From NCBI GenBank assembly GCA_035236585.1, contig CP141132.1, positions 63,523,880 to 63,587,879 on the forward strand: DNA of 64,000 nt. Reading direction: 5' to 3'. Numbering within the stretch: the stretch's first letter is position 1; every line of letters begins with the position of its first letter. Shown here piece after piece: positions 12,783 through 25,530 of this stretch. The stretch is from Warburgia ugandensis. Taxonomy: Eukaryota > Streptophyta > Magnoliopsida > Canellales > Canellaceae. A model generated the notes under the pieces. That model saw nothing but the letters and a program-made list of their open reading frames with translations, had not been told where the DNA came from and did no database searches. A program made the position numbers and the translations under genes.

Positions 12783-15700
12783 TGATAAGTGTTTAATTTT
12801 GCGTAAAAACCACCCAATTAGTTACCCACGTGTAACAACTTATGGGGCTAAATTAGGGTTTTTAGACCAAAATTTGTAACTCCTGCATTTTTTAACCTAA
12901 TGAAGCAAAAGTTGATATTTTGTAGGTCTAGAGCTAATCCAAGTAAGTATGTGATAGCTCATATTTTTCTAGGATTTAATTAGAGATTTTTACTTTTTGT
13001 AGGAAGTGAGATGGTGATCCGATGACAGAGATTGATTAGGATGAAATTAAAAGATAAGATCAAAGGATAGAGTCCAAGCCTAAAGATAAACAAACCAACA
13101 TGAGATCGAGATCAAGATTTAATGGATGTAATTAAAGGAGCCAAAGGTGGTCAGGGTGGGCCCATGAAGCAAACCATGCACCACCTTTGCATGGGAGTCA
13201 TTCAAGCCACCTTAGCCATATAAGCCATGAGAGAAGGTAACAAGCTAAGGAATTCAAGCCACTCAAGCCAAAGGGATTAAGCTATGAAGCTAAGCTAAGA
13301 GAGCCATCTATGCCTGCCAATGAAACCCTCAAAGTTAGCCATCAAAGCCATATAAGCTAAGCTAAGTGGAAGGAAATGACTGGTGGAGAAGTTGAAGGAT
13401 TATCCATGAAATTCTAAGGGATATTTTGAAGAGAATTAAGAAAAAATTCATTAGGATTTGGCATGTGGATCAATAGGACGAGACCCTTCTTCTATTTTTT
13501 CTTGTTTTTCCATTATTTTTCCACTCTTTCTCACTTTCCACCTCACCCTAGGATGTACCATGAATTTCACTTTCCATTCAAGAGTCTTATCATTCTAAGA
13601 CTCCTCCACCTTCCTAAATTCCCATCCAAACTAACTAACCAATCTTAACTTCCTAGGAAATTACTTAGCCAATCAAATTTCCCCACCTAACCTCACTTCC
13701 TATTCTTTTTCCTACTCATCTATTTCCTCCCACTCTCCTTTCTCTTTCCTACCTCATCCATCCACCTACTTTCCAAATTTTTAGCAGTTTCAACAATATT
13801 TGAAGAGAGTGATAGCCCTTCCTAAAAAAGTGGTGTCTCACACCTACTCTCCTTCCAAATGGCAGCCACCATCCTAAAATTGTTTTGACTTTTAAAACTC
13901 TAGATCCCTCCACATCTTAACCACACAATTTCACACTTTTCACACCCACCATACATCCATCTTAGGCTACCCTAGAAAATTTAGGAGAAAAAATATAAAA
14001 AACATAAGGAAGAGGACTCTTTCACACAAAAGGAAAAAAGATGCCTCCTCCACTTGGGGGAGGGTGTCCTCTTCCTACTCCCTCTTCTTCTCTCTTTTGC
14101 TTTTGATTATTGTCTCCTTTGGGTGGCTGCTACTCTTTCCTAGGGTGTTTTGCATCTCCTCAAGTGTTTCACAGCTGGTTATTAGGTGTTTGTTTGACCT
14201 TTCAAAGGTGGTTCATCTTTCTTCTTCTCTTGTTTGATTTTAGTACTTTCATGCTAGTTAATGTTTTGTAATTCCTTTGTTTTTCCTTTACTTATTGATT
14301 AAGATCCAAGGTTGGTTTTCCCCTTGAAGTGGCAGCTAAGGTAGTCACCTTGAATGTAATCTTTTCCTCTGCTTTCCATTGCCTTTTAATTCTCTTTTGG
14401 TTTCCTTGAATTCTAGCATTGTTTCCTTAGTTTTCTCTAAGTGATGCCTTGTTATTTCATTAGTTTTTCCTTTAAATCTCAAGCTTGTTGGAGGATGAAT
14501 CATCTTTAGGATCTGGTTTTGAATTTAGATTGAGTGAAAGAAGGGTGTGTGCTTTACAAGAGTGCAACACACCATCCATGTAAACATTATTTATGCAATA
14601 CAAGTTGATCTTTTGTGGATTGTCTTTAGTTGATGGATGATAGTGTTTAATTCACATGTTTATTTCATGATTGAGTAGTTAATTTCATATTATTGTTCTA
14701 GCCATTCCAACCAATTTAACCTAAATCAAAACCATGCGTTCAATCAATTGGTGGAATGCATGGTTTTGAAGGCTTTTACGGTAGAAGTTTTCATAGCTTT
14801 GTTAACTTAATTGGCTACTTATGTTCCCTTAGTTTAATACCTTATCTCAACAAGTGTGAAGTTCATTCTCAAAGTCATGTTGAAACCATGCATGCTTCCC
14901 ATAAGTGGTGTGTATGGTTTTGATTAATTTGGAGGATTGAAATCCAAGTTGTTGCATTAATTCATGTTAGGAAAAATAGTTCGTTAAGTTGATCTTGTTG
15001 ATTTGTTATTAGTTGTTAAAAATTTCGTTCCCCATGAATTTAATTGCTTTCTTTATAATTTGCATGATTAGGGAAGTAGTTGATTACTACATGTTTCCTT
15101 AGGTTAGTTTTTAAATTTCATATTTGGAAAATTGATTTAGGAAAGTTGTTAAAAATGATATTTTTAGAAAGTTTCACTTTAGGAAAGTAATAAATATAAA
15201 TAGTTTTTACTTTAGGAAAGTCTTATTTTAGAAAGGATGTTTTAGGAAAGTTTTCAATGCATGTTTCTAATTTTTGCATGATTTCCATTTCCATGTGCTA
15301 ATTTTCATTCTTAGTATAGGTTATAAGTCTCACAAATTTGGCTAGGTTAGATAGTTTAAAGTAGGCACTACTAGCATCACATTCGTTCAACTCCTCGTAG
15401 AATCAACCTCACCAGCGTGCTGTATTCCAACTGATTCATGCACTTGTTGTTGATTATTTTCCACAAGTGCATAGGTTATTGTTATATAGTTCATGCAAGT
15501 AAGAGTTGATCCCACGAGTACTCAACTTAAAAATCTGGAGTTGAAATAAAATTTAATTGACCAAAAATAAAAAACAACAAAAATTACATAGCAATGATTT
15601 GTAAACTTAGATCTATTTAACTAATAAAAATTTCACAATTCTAAATTAAAAATATAGAAAATTAAACTAAATAACAAATAAAATCTACTTCCCGAGCTTG

Positions 15701-16732
15701 ATTATGGAAAGTTTCTTCAAAACTAGTGTTATCAAAGTCGATCGACCTTCATCAATCTCTCACTCATATCTCTAATTAAGGATTCAACGGCTAGATTGTT
15801 TAGATTTTCCTATATTTGGATAATCTAGTCTAAGGAAAGAAATTTGGATTTGAATGCTTATATCAAATTTTTGGATTGCAGATTGAAGATCAAGATTGTT
15901 GAATTAGCTAGGAATTGTCCTTAAAATAAGATTTAAGAATTTATTTGAATTATGATGATAAAAAGATTAGGAAATAAAGTTTCCTATTAGTTTAAGCTAA
16001 ACTCTTGGTTCGATTAATATTAAATCAAACATGGTTAGATTATATAATTCCTAAAATAGTATGAGAATAAAACAAAACTTGGATAGGCAAACCTTGGATA
16101 AGAACAAGAAAAATTAAAGGAAAATACAAAATTGGGATATGGATGGAATTAAAATTAAAGCATTAAGGGCAATTATGGCATTTTATTTGATACTTCCTTT
16201 TTCTTCAGTTGTAGAGGTGAAAAATGCAGGGAGCTATTTTCGTATGTCATTTGAAGCTTAAAATAAAAGGGGAGAAAGGGGTTTTGAAGAGAAACCCAAC
16301 TTGGGTTTTGATTGTAACACTACAAATTTATGGAAGGGAATGATTTTTGTCAAAATCTGTGAGGAATTAAAGGAAAATTTTGTGAGAAACAAGAGCTTTA
16401 GAATGATAGTGAATAGGGAGAAAAACAATGATTGAAAGATGAGAAGGATGAATGGAAGGGCAATAAATGACTCAAAAATTTGGAAGCAAAGCGAGTGATA
16501 GGGAAAGAAGTTGGGAAATGATGGATGTGGAATTGAAGTGAAAAAAAAAAAAACAGAGATGAAGAAGAATTATTGAGGAATGACAAAAAGAAATAACTGA
16601 GAATGATGGCTGGAAGTGAACAATGAAAAAAGGATTGGCTGGGACAACTAAGGATGGACACCGATGGAAGAGGAGGATAGATAGGAAAACAAAGAAAGAA
16701 GATGGAAGGAATGACAGCATGGAATGATGATG

Positions 16733-16830
<98 letters not shown>

Positions 16831-17453
16831 CAGAGAAGAAAATAGGGGTGAAAGATGAAGGTCCTCCTTGCAATTGCCCTTGGTTCCCCAATGCTACATT
16901 GTTTTCTAATATGAAGAGCCTTCCTACCAAGTTCTTACGATTCAACCATAGCTGAAAAAATCGCATGTCTCCCTTGCCTTCTTCCTCTTTTAAAGCTTCT
17001 CCTGCTCTTTTAAATTTGATTTCCTCTTCTAATTTTGTTCGATCCTTCCCCTTCTAATTTAGCTCCAAAATAGTCAACAAGATTTTCTTTATTATTCCTT
17101 TAGACATCTCCATCTTGTATCATGGGGTCCATGTAGCCTATTTGTTCCTTGATGGTGATCTAGCCATTGGTTCAATCCAAGCTATTCAATGCACAATCTG
17201 ATTAATCTGCAATATACAAAACTCAATTAGATTCATCTTGATCACACTTTAATCATTAATTAACTCCTAATGATCATCTAGCCATTAAATTTTGTAAATC
17301 AACAGTTAGGTGATTAATTAAAGCTAACTGCACCTTCAATCCAAAAATTTGCAAAATTGAGTGATTAGATGATCTAATTTAATGCTAAACTAGGGATTTA
17401 TTTATCCAAAATTAAACACTTGACACTTGCAAGTTAACTTTAAAATCACAACA
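12783..17453. mobile_element. 4.67-kb TG...CA element inserted in integrase (unclassified, LTR-type)
   Basis: Starts TGATAAGTG and ends ATCACAACA, with 5-bp duplications GAAAG on both sides, as expected of integrase-made LTR-element insertions. No reverse transcriptase, gag or transposase was recognised and no clear second LTR was found by eye, so it is non-autonomous, decayed, or of a kind I cannot name. A block near 15385-15470 (CTCGTAGAATCAACCTCA, then a CACAAGTGCATAGGTT stretch and TGATCCCACGAGTACTC) resembles sequences common near LTR/internal borders of plant gypsy elements. A 15-bp inverted repeat AAGTGTTTAATTTTG / complement lies at 12787-12801 and 17407-17421. AAGCC/AAGCTAAGC-rich sequence at 13182-13370 is a degenerate short repeat. 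Confidence 0.8.
16739..16827. repeat. (AG)n microsatellite
   Basis: About 44 uninterrupted AG units. The leucine/serine-rich minus-strand ORFs over it are artefacts of the repeat. Confidence 0.97.
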
Positions 17454-17458
17454 GAAAG
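17454..17458. repeat. Target site duplication, right copy (GAAAG)
   Basis: Right partner of 12778-12782. Confidence 0.85.
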
Positions 17459-17970
17459 CTTATCTTCTAGATACATCAAAGAGATCACAAGTATGCATAA
17501 ATACCTTTGACCCTCACCTTAGGTTGAGGTATCTGATTTACTTCGCAATACTGGAGATCCATGCAAAAGTCACTCAGATCATTACTGAGGTTTGGACTAA
17601 AAGGGAAACTAATTCCTAATATACCAAACCATTTGAGACCTTTAAAAGGATTAAGACAATTGCATATAGATTGCCCCTAGCACAACAGTTGATAGAAGTC
17701 CACAATGTGTTTTATGTATTTCATGTGGTAGAAGTATTTACATGATACCAAACATGTACTTGAGCAAATACCAGTCAAGATACACCCAGAGTCAACAATT
17801 GAGACAAGACCTATTTACAATTTGGGATAGGAAAGTAAAGAAATTAAGGAATAAGAAAATTTAAGAGAAGTTACTTGGGAGTTAGATGTTTGAAATTCAT
17901 GAGAAGAATTTAGAGTTAAATTAAGGAGTTAAGGAATTTCGAGTAAAAAAATCTTTGAAGCGGGTAATAA
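17459..17970 (+). pseudogene. Integrase continuation and C-terminal tail of gypsy pol
   Basis: Directly after the right target duplication the frame continues the integrase with RYIKEIT, a match to the common LY-xEIVRLHG region. After a gap comes RFGLKGKLIPN (common form RFGKKGKLSPRY), IAYRLPLAQQLIEVHNVFYV, a shifted YLHDTKHVLEQIPV, LRNKKIREVTWEL and an EFR-like end. This is the chromovirus-type C-terminus next to the 3' LTR. Most of the catalytic core between the two halves is lost. The stretch 17951-17970, purine-rich with GAAGCGGG, sits where the polypurine tract should be. Confidence 0.85.
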
Positions 17971-18782
<812 letters not shown>

Positions 18783-18850
18783 TGCTTGACCATTGAAGAG
18801 GAGACTAGCGTGTGATGAGATCATGGGGATTTCACCAGAAAATGAGGTTG

Positions 18851-20318
18851 CATTACTACACTTGAGGCTTTCAAAGTCAGCATAAAGAAGTCATTATTTC
18901 AACTACCAACTTCGTAAATATTTTGCAAGTCATTTAAAAAGAAACAACTTTAAAATTCACACTTAAGAAGTCATTTAATAGAAAAATGATTTCTTTAGTA
19001 GGAATGAATAGCAATTTTTTTCATTAGATAGGACTTTTAAAGTCGTTTATCTGGAAAAAAAAAACTTCAAAAGAATGGAGTTTTAAAGTCATTTTTCCTA
19101 AATAACTTTAAAAGACAAAACTTTTAAATTTTTTCTTTACAACGACTTTAAAATTTGCAACTTTTAAAGTCATTTGACTCAAAATGGCTTCAAAAGGGTA
19201 GAGTTTTAAAGTCTTTTTTTCCAAATGACTTTAAAACTTCAACCTTTTAAAGTTGCTTATACTAAATGACTTCAAAAGTCCTTCGTCTATGAAAGGCAGA
19301 AGTCATCTCATTTTTCATTTATCCTATGTTCATATTCTTCATCTTATGGGTAGCATGATGGCTCCTCCTCTGAAATTTGTGTCTCTCTATCCTGTTGTCG
19401 TTCTTGGGTTTTATTTTAGATATTTTGATTTTTTGTGGTATGAAAAACACTATAAGTATACCAAAACCTCTTTTTACCACACAGGACTTTCTTGTTTCCA
19501 AAACTCTTTATTTGCTTTTTGTAGATCAAGTGGATTTTGTCACTATAGATGGTAGGGTTAAGAAGTGTGTCAAATTATCATGATTTCATTGCAAATAACA
19601 ATTGCTTCTCTTTCTAACCCTCACTAAAGAAAGAACATTATGATTTGTGGTTCTCATCCAAAATTAGGGTTTGATGAAGAGAAATAGTACCATTAAATTG
19701 GCTGAGGAAGTTGGAGCTTAAAGCTTTACCCTTTCTCTCCCCTTAAAGTGGTATGAGTTGAACACTAGAAGGCCACATTTTGATGAAATAATTTCAGATT
19801 AGCTTTTTTATCATGATCTTGTATTAATAAGATCTAATATATGTAACATTTGATATATGTAATAAAAGAATAATAAATGAGGAGTTATTCCAATAAATAC
19901 TTTGATTTTCTTATTCTTAGGTTTGTTTATACATTTGTGTGTGTGTGCAAAGAATGCGTGAATCAACACAGACTATCATATAAAATTGGTTTCATTGTGT
20001 ATTTATGTAAGATCTTGTAAAGTACTAAAATAAAATATATTTGAAGTGAAAAATATTTTAGATTTTAAAGTTGTTTAAAAAATGAATTTTAAAGTTGTTG
20101 GAAGAAAATGACTTTAAAAATGGTGACTTATCAGGCAGGAAACAACTTTTAAAGTCATTATCAGGGAACGACTTTTAAAGTCATTTTCTAACAACGACTT
20201 GAAAAGTATAGACTTTTAAAGTCATTATCTAGAAACTACCTTTAAATCCATTTTTAGAAAACTGCTATAAAATTACTACTCTATTTTAAGAGTTATTTCA
20301 TCAACTTTTGCTTTGCTT
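18851..20318. repeat. CACTA left terminal and subterminal repeat region
   Basis: After the terminal CATTACTACAC come at least a dozen copies in both orientations of a roughly 10-bp motif, AAAGTCATTT or its complement, densest at 18900-19290 and 20070-20260. In En/Spm such copies bind the TNPA-like protein. The block 19300-20040 between the two clusters lacks the motif; its ORFs (near 19253-19583) are not recognised. Confidence 0.75.
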
Positions 20319-20336
20319 TTTCTAACTTTTTTTCAT
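20319..20336. repeat. Au SINE target duplication, left copy
   Basis: TTTCTAAC, a T run, then CAT, matching 20448-20464 apart from one T in the run. Confidence 0.8.
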
Positions 20337-20447
20337 AAAAGGTGGCAGCCCTAGTGCATGAAGCTCCTGCCTATGTGGGGTCTGGGGAAGGGGCAGACCA
20401 CGTGGGCCTAAAGTCCACAGCCTCACCTTGCATTTTGTAAGAGGCTA
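20337..20447 (-). mobile_element. Au-type SINE, 5'-truncated, minus strand
   Basis: On the minus strand it reads GCCTCTTACAAAATGCAAGG, then AGGCTG, a GACC-CCACATAGGCAGGAGC stretch, TTCATGCACTAGGGCTGCCA and a short T run. This is the 3' body of the Au SINE family of flowering plants. The tRNA-like head with the pol III boxes is missing. A 17-18 bp target duplication flanks it, so the truncation happened at insertion. Confidence 0.88.
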
Positions 20448-20464
20448 TTTCTAACTTTTTTCAT
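20448..20464. repeat. Au SINE target duplication, right copy
   Basis: Right partner of 20319-20336. Confidence 0.8.
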
Positions 20465-21640
20465 CTATTATGCAAATTGAAGCTCATATATGTTGAATTT
20501 CATTGTGACAATCCTCAACCAAATCCCAATTGTAGCTAGTTTACTTATAATGGATGTATTCGTTTGAGAGGTATATGAAAATTTTAAAAGGGTATGTACA
20601 AAATCATAACCGGTCAGAGGGGTTAAGAAAAATGTTATATTGGAAAGAAAGAAGAGAAGTTTTGCACAGAATACTTATAAAAAATGTATGCGATTGGAAT
20701 CCCAAGAATACTTATCAGAAATGTATGCGATTGGAATCCCAAGAAAGAAATAATTAGTTGCAGTTCATGATCTCAATGTTGGCGTACCTCTATTGGTGGT
20801 TGTGTATTGACTGCTAACTATAAAGAATGGGACTAGGGGCACCTTTATATATTGCAAAATGTTGTTGAACTCATTAAATTGATTATGAACTTAGTTAAAA
20901 ATTAATTATTAATGGTTATATTTCCTTTGATCTCTTCATTAATTTGTGTGTATAGTGAGCACATGGATGTCCTCAAGGCAAAGAATCTAAGTAACACAAA
21001 GAAACTAAAGTGGCTACAATTTGAGCATTATCGCACTTTCAATACTTAGTATATGCATACACAAATTCATGATTAGCAAGAAGTTTCAAGCAATAGTATA
21101 TCCAAATCCTTGGGCACCATGATGATGGGACCATGAATAGAAGTAATAAAATATGCCAGATATATCATCAATGGTTATCACTTTTACGTAAAAGAATGTA
21201 ATAACTCAAGAATGCAACAAAATAGGGGGTTAGCTTATTTATCAATGCTACCTTCTTTTCCAATTCAAAGGATAACAAGCCTTTAGTGGCATATTATATT
21301 TATTATGAGGTTATAAGAGAGATATGACCATTGGATTATATTTTCATAACTATGGTTGTGTGTGTGCTTGGGTGGAACACAACAAAGACAACATAAAAAA
21401 AGATACCCTTGGATTGACATTAGTTGACCTCAATAAGATTAGCTATAAAAATGATCAATTTATTTTCACATCTCAGGAAAAATAAGTATTTTACATATAA
21501 GATGGACGTGATAAGAGATGGTCAACTATTTTATCATCTTGTTTAAGGAATTTTTATGATGAAAATTACCTGGGTGATATTAAAATAGATTACCCTTGTA
21601 TTACTAAAACAATCTTATTAATATAAGTACTAGGTGAGAA
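20465..21640 (+). pseudogene. TNPD-like CACTA transposase, C-terminal half only
   Basis: Conserved blocks follow in the right order with stops and shifts. Near 20465-20520 a worn MQIEAHIC stretch comes first. At 20554-20607 MYSFERYMKILKGYVQN is the DUF4218 signature found after the Transposase_21 domain. GGCVLTANYKEWD at about 20800-20840 and HMDVLKAKNLSNTKKLKWL near 20960 follow. Then KYARYIINGYHFYVKE near 21150-21195, SKDNKPLVAYYIYYEVI near 21265-21315 and LGLTLVDLNKISYKN near 21410-21455 belong to the DUF4216 end. TNPD-like proteins cut the transposon ends. The catalytic Transposase_21 half is absent: the remnant begins just after the left subterminal region, so an internal deletion is likely. 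Not functional. Confidence 0.85.
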
Positions 21641-21928
21641 TGAGGATTATGTGTGTGATTATAGTAAGGAGGGTGCTTAGGTTAAAAACAATAAATGAGG
21701 GGCTATATGGATTGTATTAATGAGTCACAATAATTTCATATTTGTAATTAGCTCTTTTGTCATGTGCTATATGGATGGAAGTGAGATGAATACTATATAT
21801 GTGACATTATATACATATGTAATTGAATATTTATTTAAACGGTAAATTCTTTTACTTATTCTTGTATTGATTATGTATAGAATGCATGAATCAACGTTGA
21901 CTATCTTAAAAAGCCAATTTCATTATAT
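21641..21928. other. CACTA internal spacer with duplicated subterminal block
   Basis: No gene. From about 21880 it matches 19952-20110 (GCATGAATCAAC, then TATCTTAAAA, CATT-TATTTAA); the match is broken by the LINE and goes on at 25549, showing that the LINE landed inside a second copy of a subterminal segment. Confidence 0.7.
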
Positions 21929-21946
21929 TTAAGTAAGAGACTATAT
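21929..21946. repeat. RTE LINE target duplication, left copy
   Basis: TTAAGTAAGAGACTATAT, 18 bp, identical to 25531-25548. Confidence 0.93.
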
Positions 21947-21974
21947 CATCATCATCATCAAGACCTTATCCCAA

Positions 21975-24900
21975 TTAGGGGTCGGCCACATGAATCTTAT
22001 TCCTCCATTCCACTCTATTAAATACCATGGCTTCATTTAGTCCCAAAGTTTTTAAATCTTTCCTCACCACTTCTATCCACGTTCTTTTGGGCCTTCCCCT
22101 TGCCCTTTTAGAACCTTCAACTTGTATTGCCTCACTCCTTCTAACGGGTGCCGTTGTTGGCCTCCTTTGAACATGTCCAAACCATCTAAGTCTAATCTCC
22201 CTCATGTTGTTACCTATTGGTGCTATCCCTAAATTTCTTCTAATATTTTCATTTCTAATTCTATCCTTTCTTGTCTTACCACTCATCCATCTCAACATCC
22301 TCATTTCTGCAACACTCAGCCTATGAGTATGATGTTCCTTAACTGCCCAACACTCTGATCCATAGAGCATGGCCAGCCTTATAGCCATCCTATAGAATTT
22401 TCCCTTTAGTTTGAGTGGCACCCGCCGATCACATAAAACCCCCGATGCACATCTCCATTTGTTCCAACCTGCTTGGATTCTCTGGGTAACCTCCCTCTCA
22501 ATCTCTCCACTCTCATGGATCAATGATCCTAAGTATTGGAAGTGGTCTCTCATGGGGACCTCTTGGTTATCAATCTTGACTGGTGCTCCACTGCTACTCT
22601 CCTTGCTAAAATTACATTCCATATATTCTGTCTTAGTTCGGCTAATTTTAAATCCTTTCGATTCTAATGCTTCTCTCCATAGCTCTAGCTTTATGTTGAT
22701 ACCCTCCCTTGTCTCATCAAGTAGGACTATATCGTCTGCAAATAGCATGCACCAGGGAATCTCCTCATGCAGATGTTTTGTTAACTCATCCATAACTAAT
22801 GTGAAAAGGTATGGACTCAATGCCGATCCTTGGTGCAATCCGACAGTGACAGAAAATCACCGGTCACGCCACTAGTGGTCTTAACATTTGTTCTTTGCTC
22901 CCTCATACATATCTTTAATTATGTCTATATACCCCTGAGAAACCCCTTTAACACCTAACACCCTCCATATTAACTCTCTAAGGACTCTATCATAAGCCTT
23001 CTCTAAGTCAATAAAGACCATGTGTAGGTCTTTTCTCCTCTCCCTATATTTCTCTACTAATTGTCTTAATAAGAAAATAGCTTCCATGGTAGACCTCCCA
23101 GGCATGAAACCAAACTGATTCTCCGATACACTTGTTTCATGTCGTAGCCTCTTCTCAATGACTCTTTCAAAAAGTTTCATGGTGTGGCTCATAAGTTTGA
23201 TCCCTCGATAATTAGTGCAGCTCTGAATGTCTCCTTTATTCTTATAGATTGGTACAATAGAGCTTTTCCTCCACTCATCAGGCATTTTCTTTGATTTTAT
23301 AATCTTGTTAAACAACTTGGTCAACCAAACTATCCCAATATCTCCCATATGCTTCCAAACCTCTATTGGTATACTATCAGGCCCCATGGCCTTTCCTAAT
23401 TTCATCTTTCTCAAGGCCTCTTTTCCTTCAAGCATTCTAATCCTACGTTCATATCTATAATATCCAGTGTTATTTAGATTTATAGTATTTTCAATTCCTA
23501 TATTCTCAGGGCCATTGTCATTTAACAATTTTTGGAAGTATATTTCCCACCTTTGTTTGATCTCAGCGTCTTTGACTAATACCCTTTGATCATCACTTCT
23601 AATGCACCTAACATGCTCTAAGTCCTTACTCTTCTGTTCTCTTACCTTTGCAAGTTTAAACACATCTTTCTCACCTTCTCTTGTTCCTAGTCTATTATAG
23701 AGCTCATCATATGCTTTAAGTTTAGCCTCACTTACTATTCTCTTAGCAACGTTTTTAGCATTCTTATATTGTTCATAGTTTTCATTATTTCTAATCTTCT
23801 GCCATGCTTTAAAATGCATTCGTTTTTCTTTAATAGCTTTTTACACTGTTTCATTCCACCACCATGTTTCCTTTGCTAATAGCCTTTTACCTTTAGATAC
23901 TCCTAAGACATCTTTTGTCACTTTCTTAATGGACTTAGCCATATTAGTCCACATGGTATTTACTTCTGTTTCATAATTCCAATTTCCTTCTACCATCAAC
24001 TTATTTTTGAATGAGGTTATTTTCTCTCCTTTTAAGTTCCACCACTTAGTTTTTGGATGTGTATTAAGTTCAGTTCCTTTACTCCATCTTTTGATATGAA
24101 TATCCATCACCATTAACCTATGTTGTGAGGTTAAACTCTCACCGGGTATCACCTTACAATCCTTACATATAGATCGTTCATTATTCCTAAGTAGAAAAAA
24201 GTCTATTTGGCTTTTATGAAGTCCACTTTTAAAGGTTATTAAGTGTTCATCCCTCTTCTTAAAGAGTGTGTTTGCAATGGATAGGTTATATGACAAAGCA
24301 AAATCGAGGATATTCTCCCCCATCTCATTTCGTTCACCTATACCATACCCTCCGTGTATTCTATCATATCCTTCCTTATCTTTTCCTACATGGCCATTTA
24401 ATTCTGCTCCTATAAATATTCCCTCAGTATTGGGAATTTCTTGCATGACTCCCTCCATATCTTCCCAAAACTGTCTCTTAATTATATCTTGTAGCCCTAC
24501 TTGTGGTGCATATGCACTTATAATATTTATAATTTGCTCTCCTAGAATCATTTTTATTATTATAATTCTATCACTGATTCTTTTAACGTCCACAACTTTA
24601 TCCTTTAATTCCTTATCCACTATTATTCCCACGCCATTTCTATTATTTTCCTTTCCTACGTACCATAATTTATACCCATCTATTTCTCTAGCTTTAGCCC
24701 CTTTCCACTTGGTTTCTTGGATACAAGCGATGTTGACTCTCTTACGTTTTATCATGTCTACTAACTCCAAACTCTTACCTGTCAACGTCCCTATATTCCA
24801 TGTAGCAATGCGAATCTTATGATTTGGAGATTCCCTATTTACTATCGCCTTTCTCGACCTCCATGGTATGAACCCATGTCCACTTTTCACCGCACACGGG

Positions 24901-25104
24901 TTACGATGCGGCCGTGCCGCTTCTGAGGGGATGCTCTAGCAGCCCTTGCCCATTTTTCACTACACCCAGGATCCGATGTAGCGCATCGCTTCTGGGAGAA
25001 CGCCCTAGCAACCCTTGCCTATTTTTCACCGCATCCGGGATCCGATGCAGCTCGTCGCTTATGGGGAACGCCCTAGCTTGAGCGAATTTCAGATTTCGAT
25101 TCAT
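21975..25104 (-). pseudogene. RTE endonuclease-reverse transcriptase ORF, interrupted
   Basis: Translated on the minus strand from about 25104. The endonuclease (24890-23841) shows IATWNIGTL, CIQETKW, IISAYAPQ, NGHVG, SQIDFFLL and SQHRLMVMDI; the usual GGDLNGH reads GAELNGH, a change at an acidic active-site position. An in-frame TAA at 23841-23843 ends it, and the same frame continues KAIKEKRMHFKAW. The reverse transcriptase (23819-22881) has GPDSIPIEVWK, NYRGIKLMSHTMKLFE, QFGFMPGRSTMEAIF and the first catalytic aspartate in FIDLEKAYDRV. Two frame changes near 22840-22880 precede HQGSALSPYLF and the second catalytic motif LFADDIVLLDE (22838-21975), then GYRMAIR-like thumb and C-terminal GHVQRRP, GRPKRTW. 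The enzyme would nick DNA and copy its own RNA at the break. Confidence 0.93.
24890..25104 (-). repeat. In-frame ~66-bp tandem repeat at the N-terminus of the RTE ORF
   Basis: Three units of about 66 bp (22 codons) lie at roughly 24884-25080. On the minus strand two are in one frame, each with the pattern LHRI-VKN-QGLL; the third shifts frame and becomes the start of the endonuclease ORF (NPCAVKSGHGFIP). The array therefore encodes a repeated N-terminal extension or marks a variable leader. Confidence 0.7.
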
Positions 25105-25500
25105 GTCATGTTGGGGTTGCCATAGTTTTAAAAGCTGAAGATGATTTTCATTAAAATCATTAAAATCATCTTCAGCTTCACCCTTGCCGGCTGGCTACCT
25201 AACGCAATGGTGGCCATATTTTAAGAAGCTGAAGATGATTTTCATTTCTCCCTCACAAACTAATATACAAATGCATATTTATTTGTAAGAAAGAAATAAT
25301 AGAATCATCTTCAACTTCCCCCTTGCCGGCTGGCTACCTGATACAAGGGTTGCCATCTTTTAAGAAGCTAGAGATGATTCTCATTTCTTCCTCACAAACT
25401 AATATACAAATGCATATTAATTTGTAAGAAAGAAATAATAGAATCATTTTCAACTTCCCCCTTGCCGGCTGGCACCTGACGCAAGACCCTCCTCCTTTTT
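25105..25500 (-). repeat. RTE 5' region: ~140-bp tandem units and a hairpin
   Basis: Units at about 25111-25205, 25206-25345 and 25346-25485 each carry TTTTAAGAAGCTGAAGATGA-like sequence and CCCTTGCCGGCTGGC. The second and third are about 140 bp and close to each other. The first lacks the middle, so that its arms AAGCTGAAGATGATTTT (25133-25149) and the complement (25163-25179) form a perfect hairpin. Such monomer arrays often act as LINE promoters, but that is an inference here. Confidence 0.75.
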
Positions 25501-25530
25501 TATCCGGGCTTGGGACCGGCATTGGCGGAG

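Larger units (their letters stand above)
21947..25530 (-). mobile_element. RTE-type LINE, nearly full length
   Basis: 3584 bp between perfect 18-bp target duplications. On the minus strand it runs from a repeat-rich 5' region (25530 down to about 24900), through one long ORF with endonuclease and reverse transcriptase, to a short TGA/ATC-repeat tail (21947-21960) instead of poly(A). Single-ORF structure with APE-type endonuclease, short 3' UTR and microsatellite tail is the RTE pattern. A one-base-class stop and frameshifts show it is inactive. Confidence 0.93.

Noticed and set aside
16472..16966. Minus-strand 164-codon ORF rich in leucine and serine
   Set aside because: It is the translation of the (AG)n microsatellite and its flanks; no domain is present.
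22411..22875. Plus-strand 154-codon ORF
   Set aside because: Shadow of the RTE reverse transcriptase C-terminal part.
24268..24822. Plus-strand 184-codon ORF
   Set aside because: Shadow of the RTE endonuclease on the opposite strand, whose motifs are clear.
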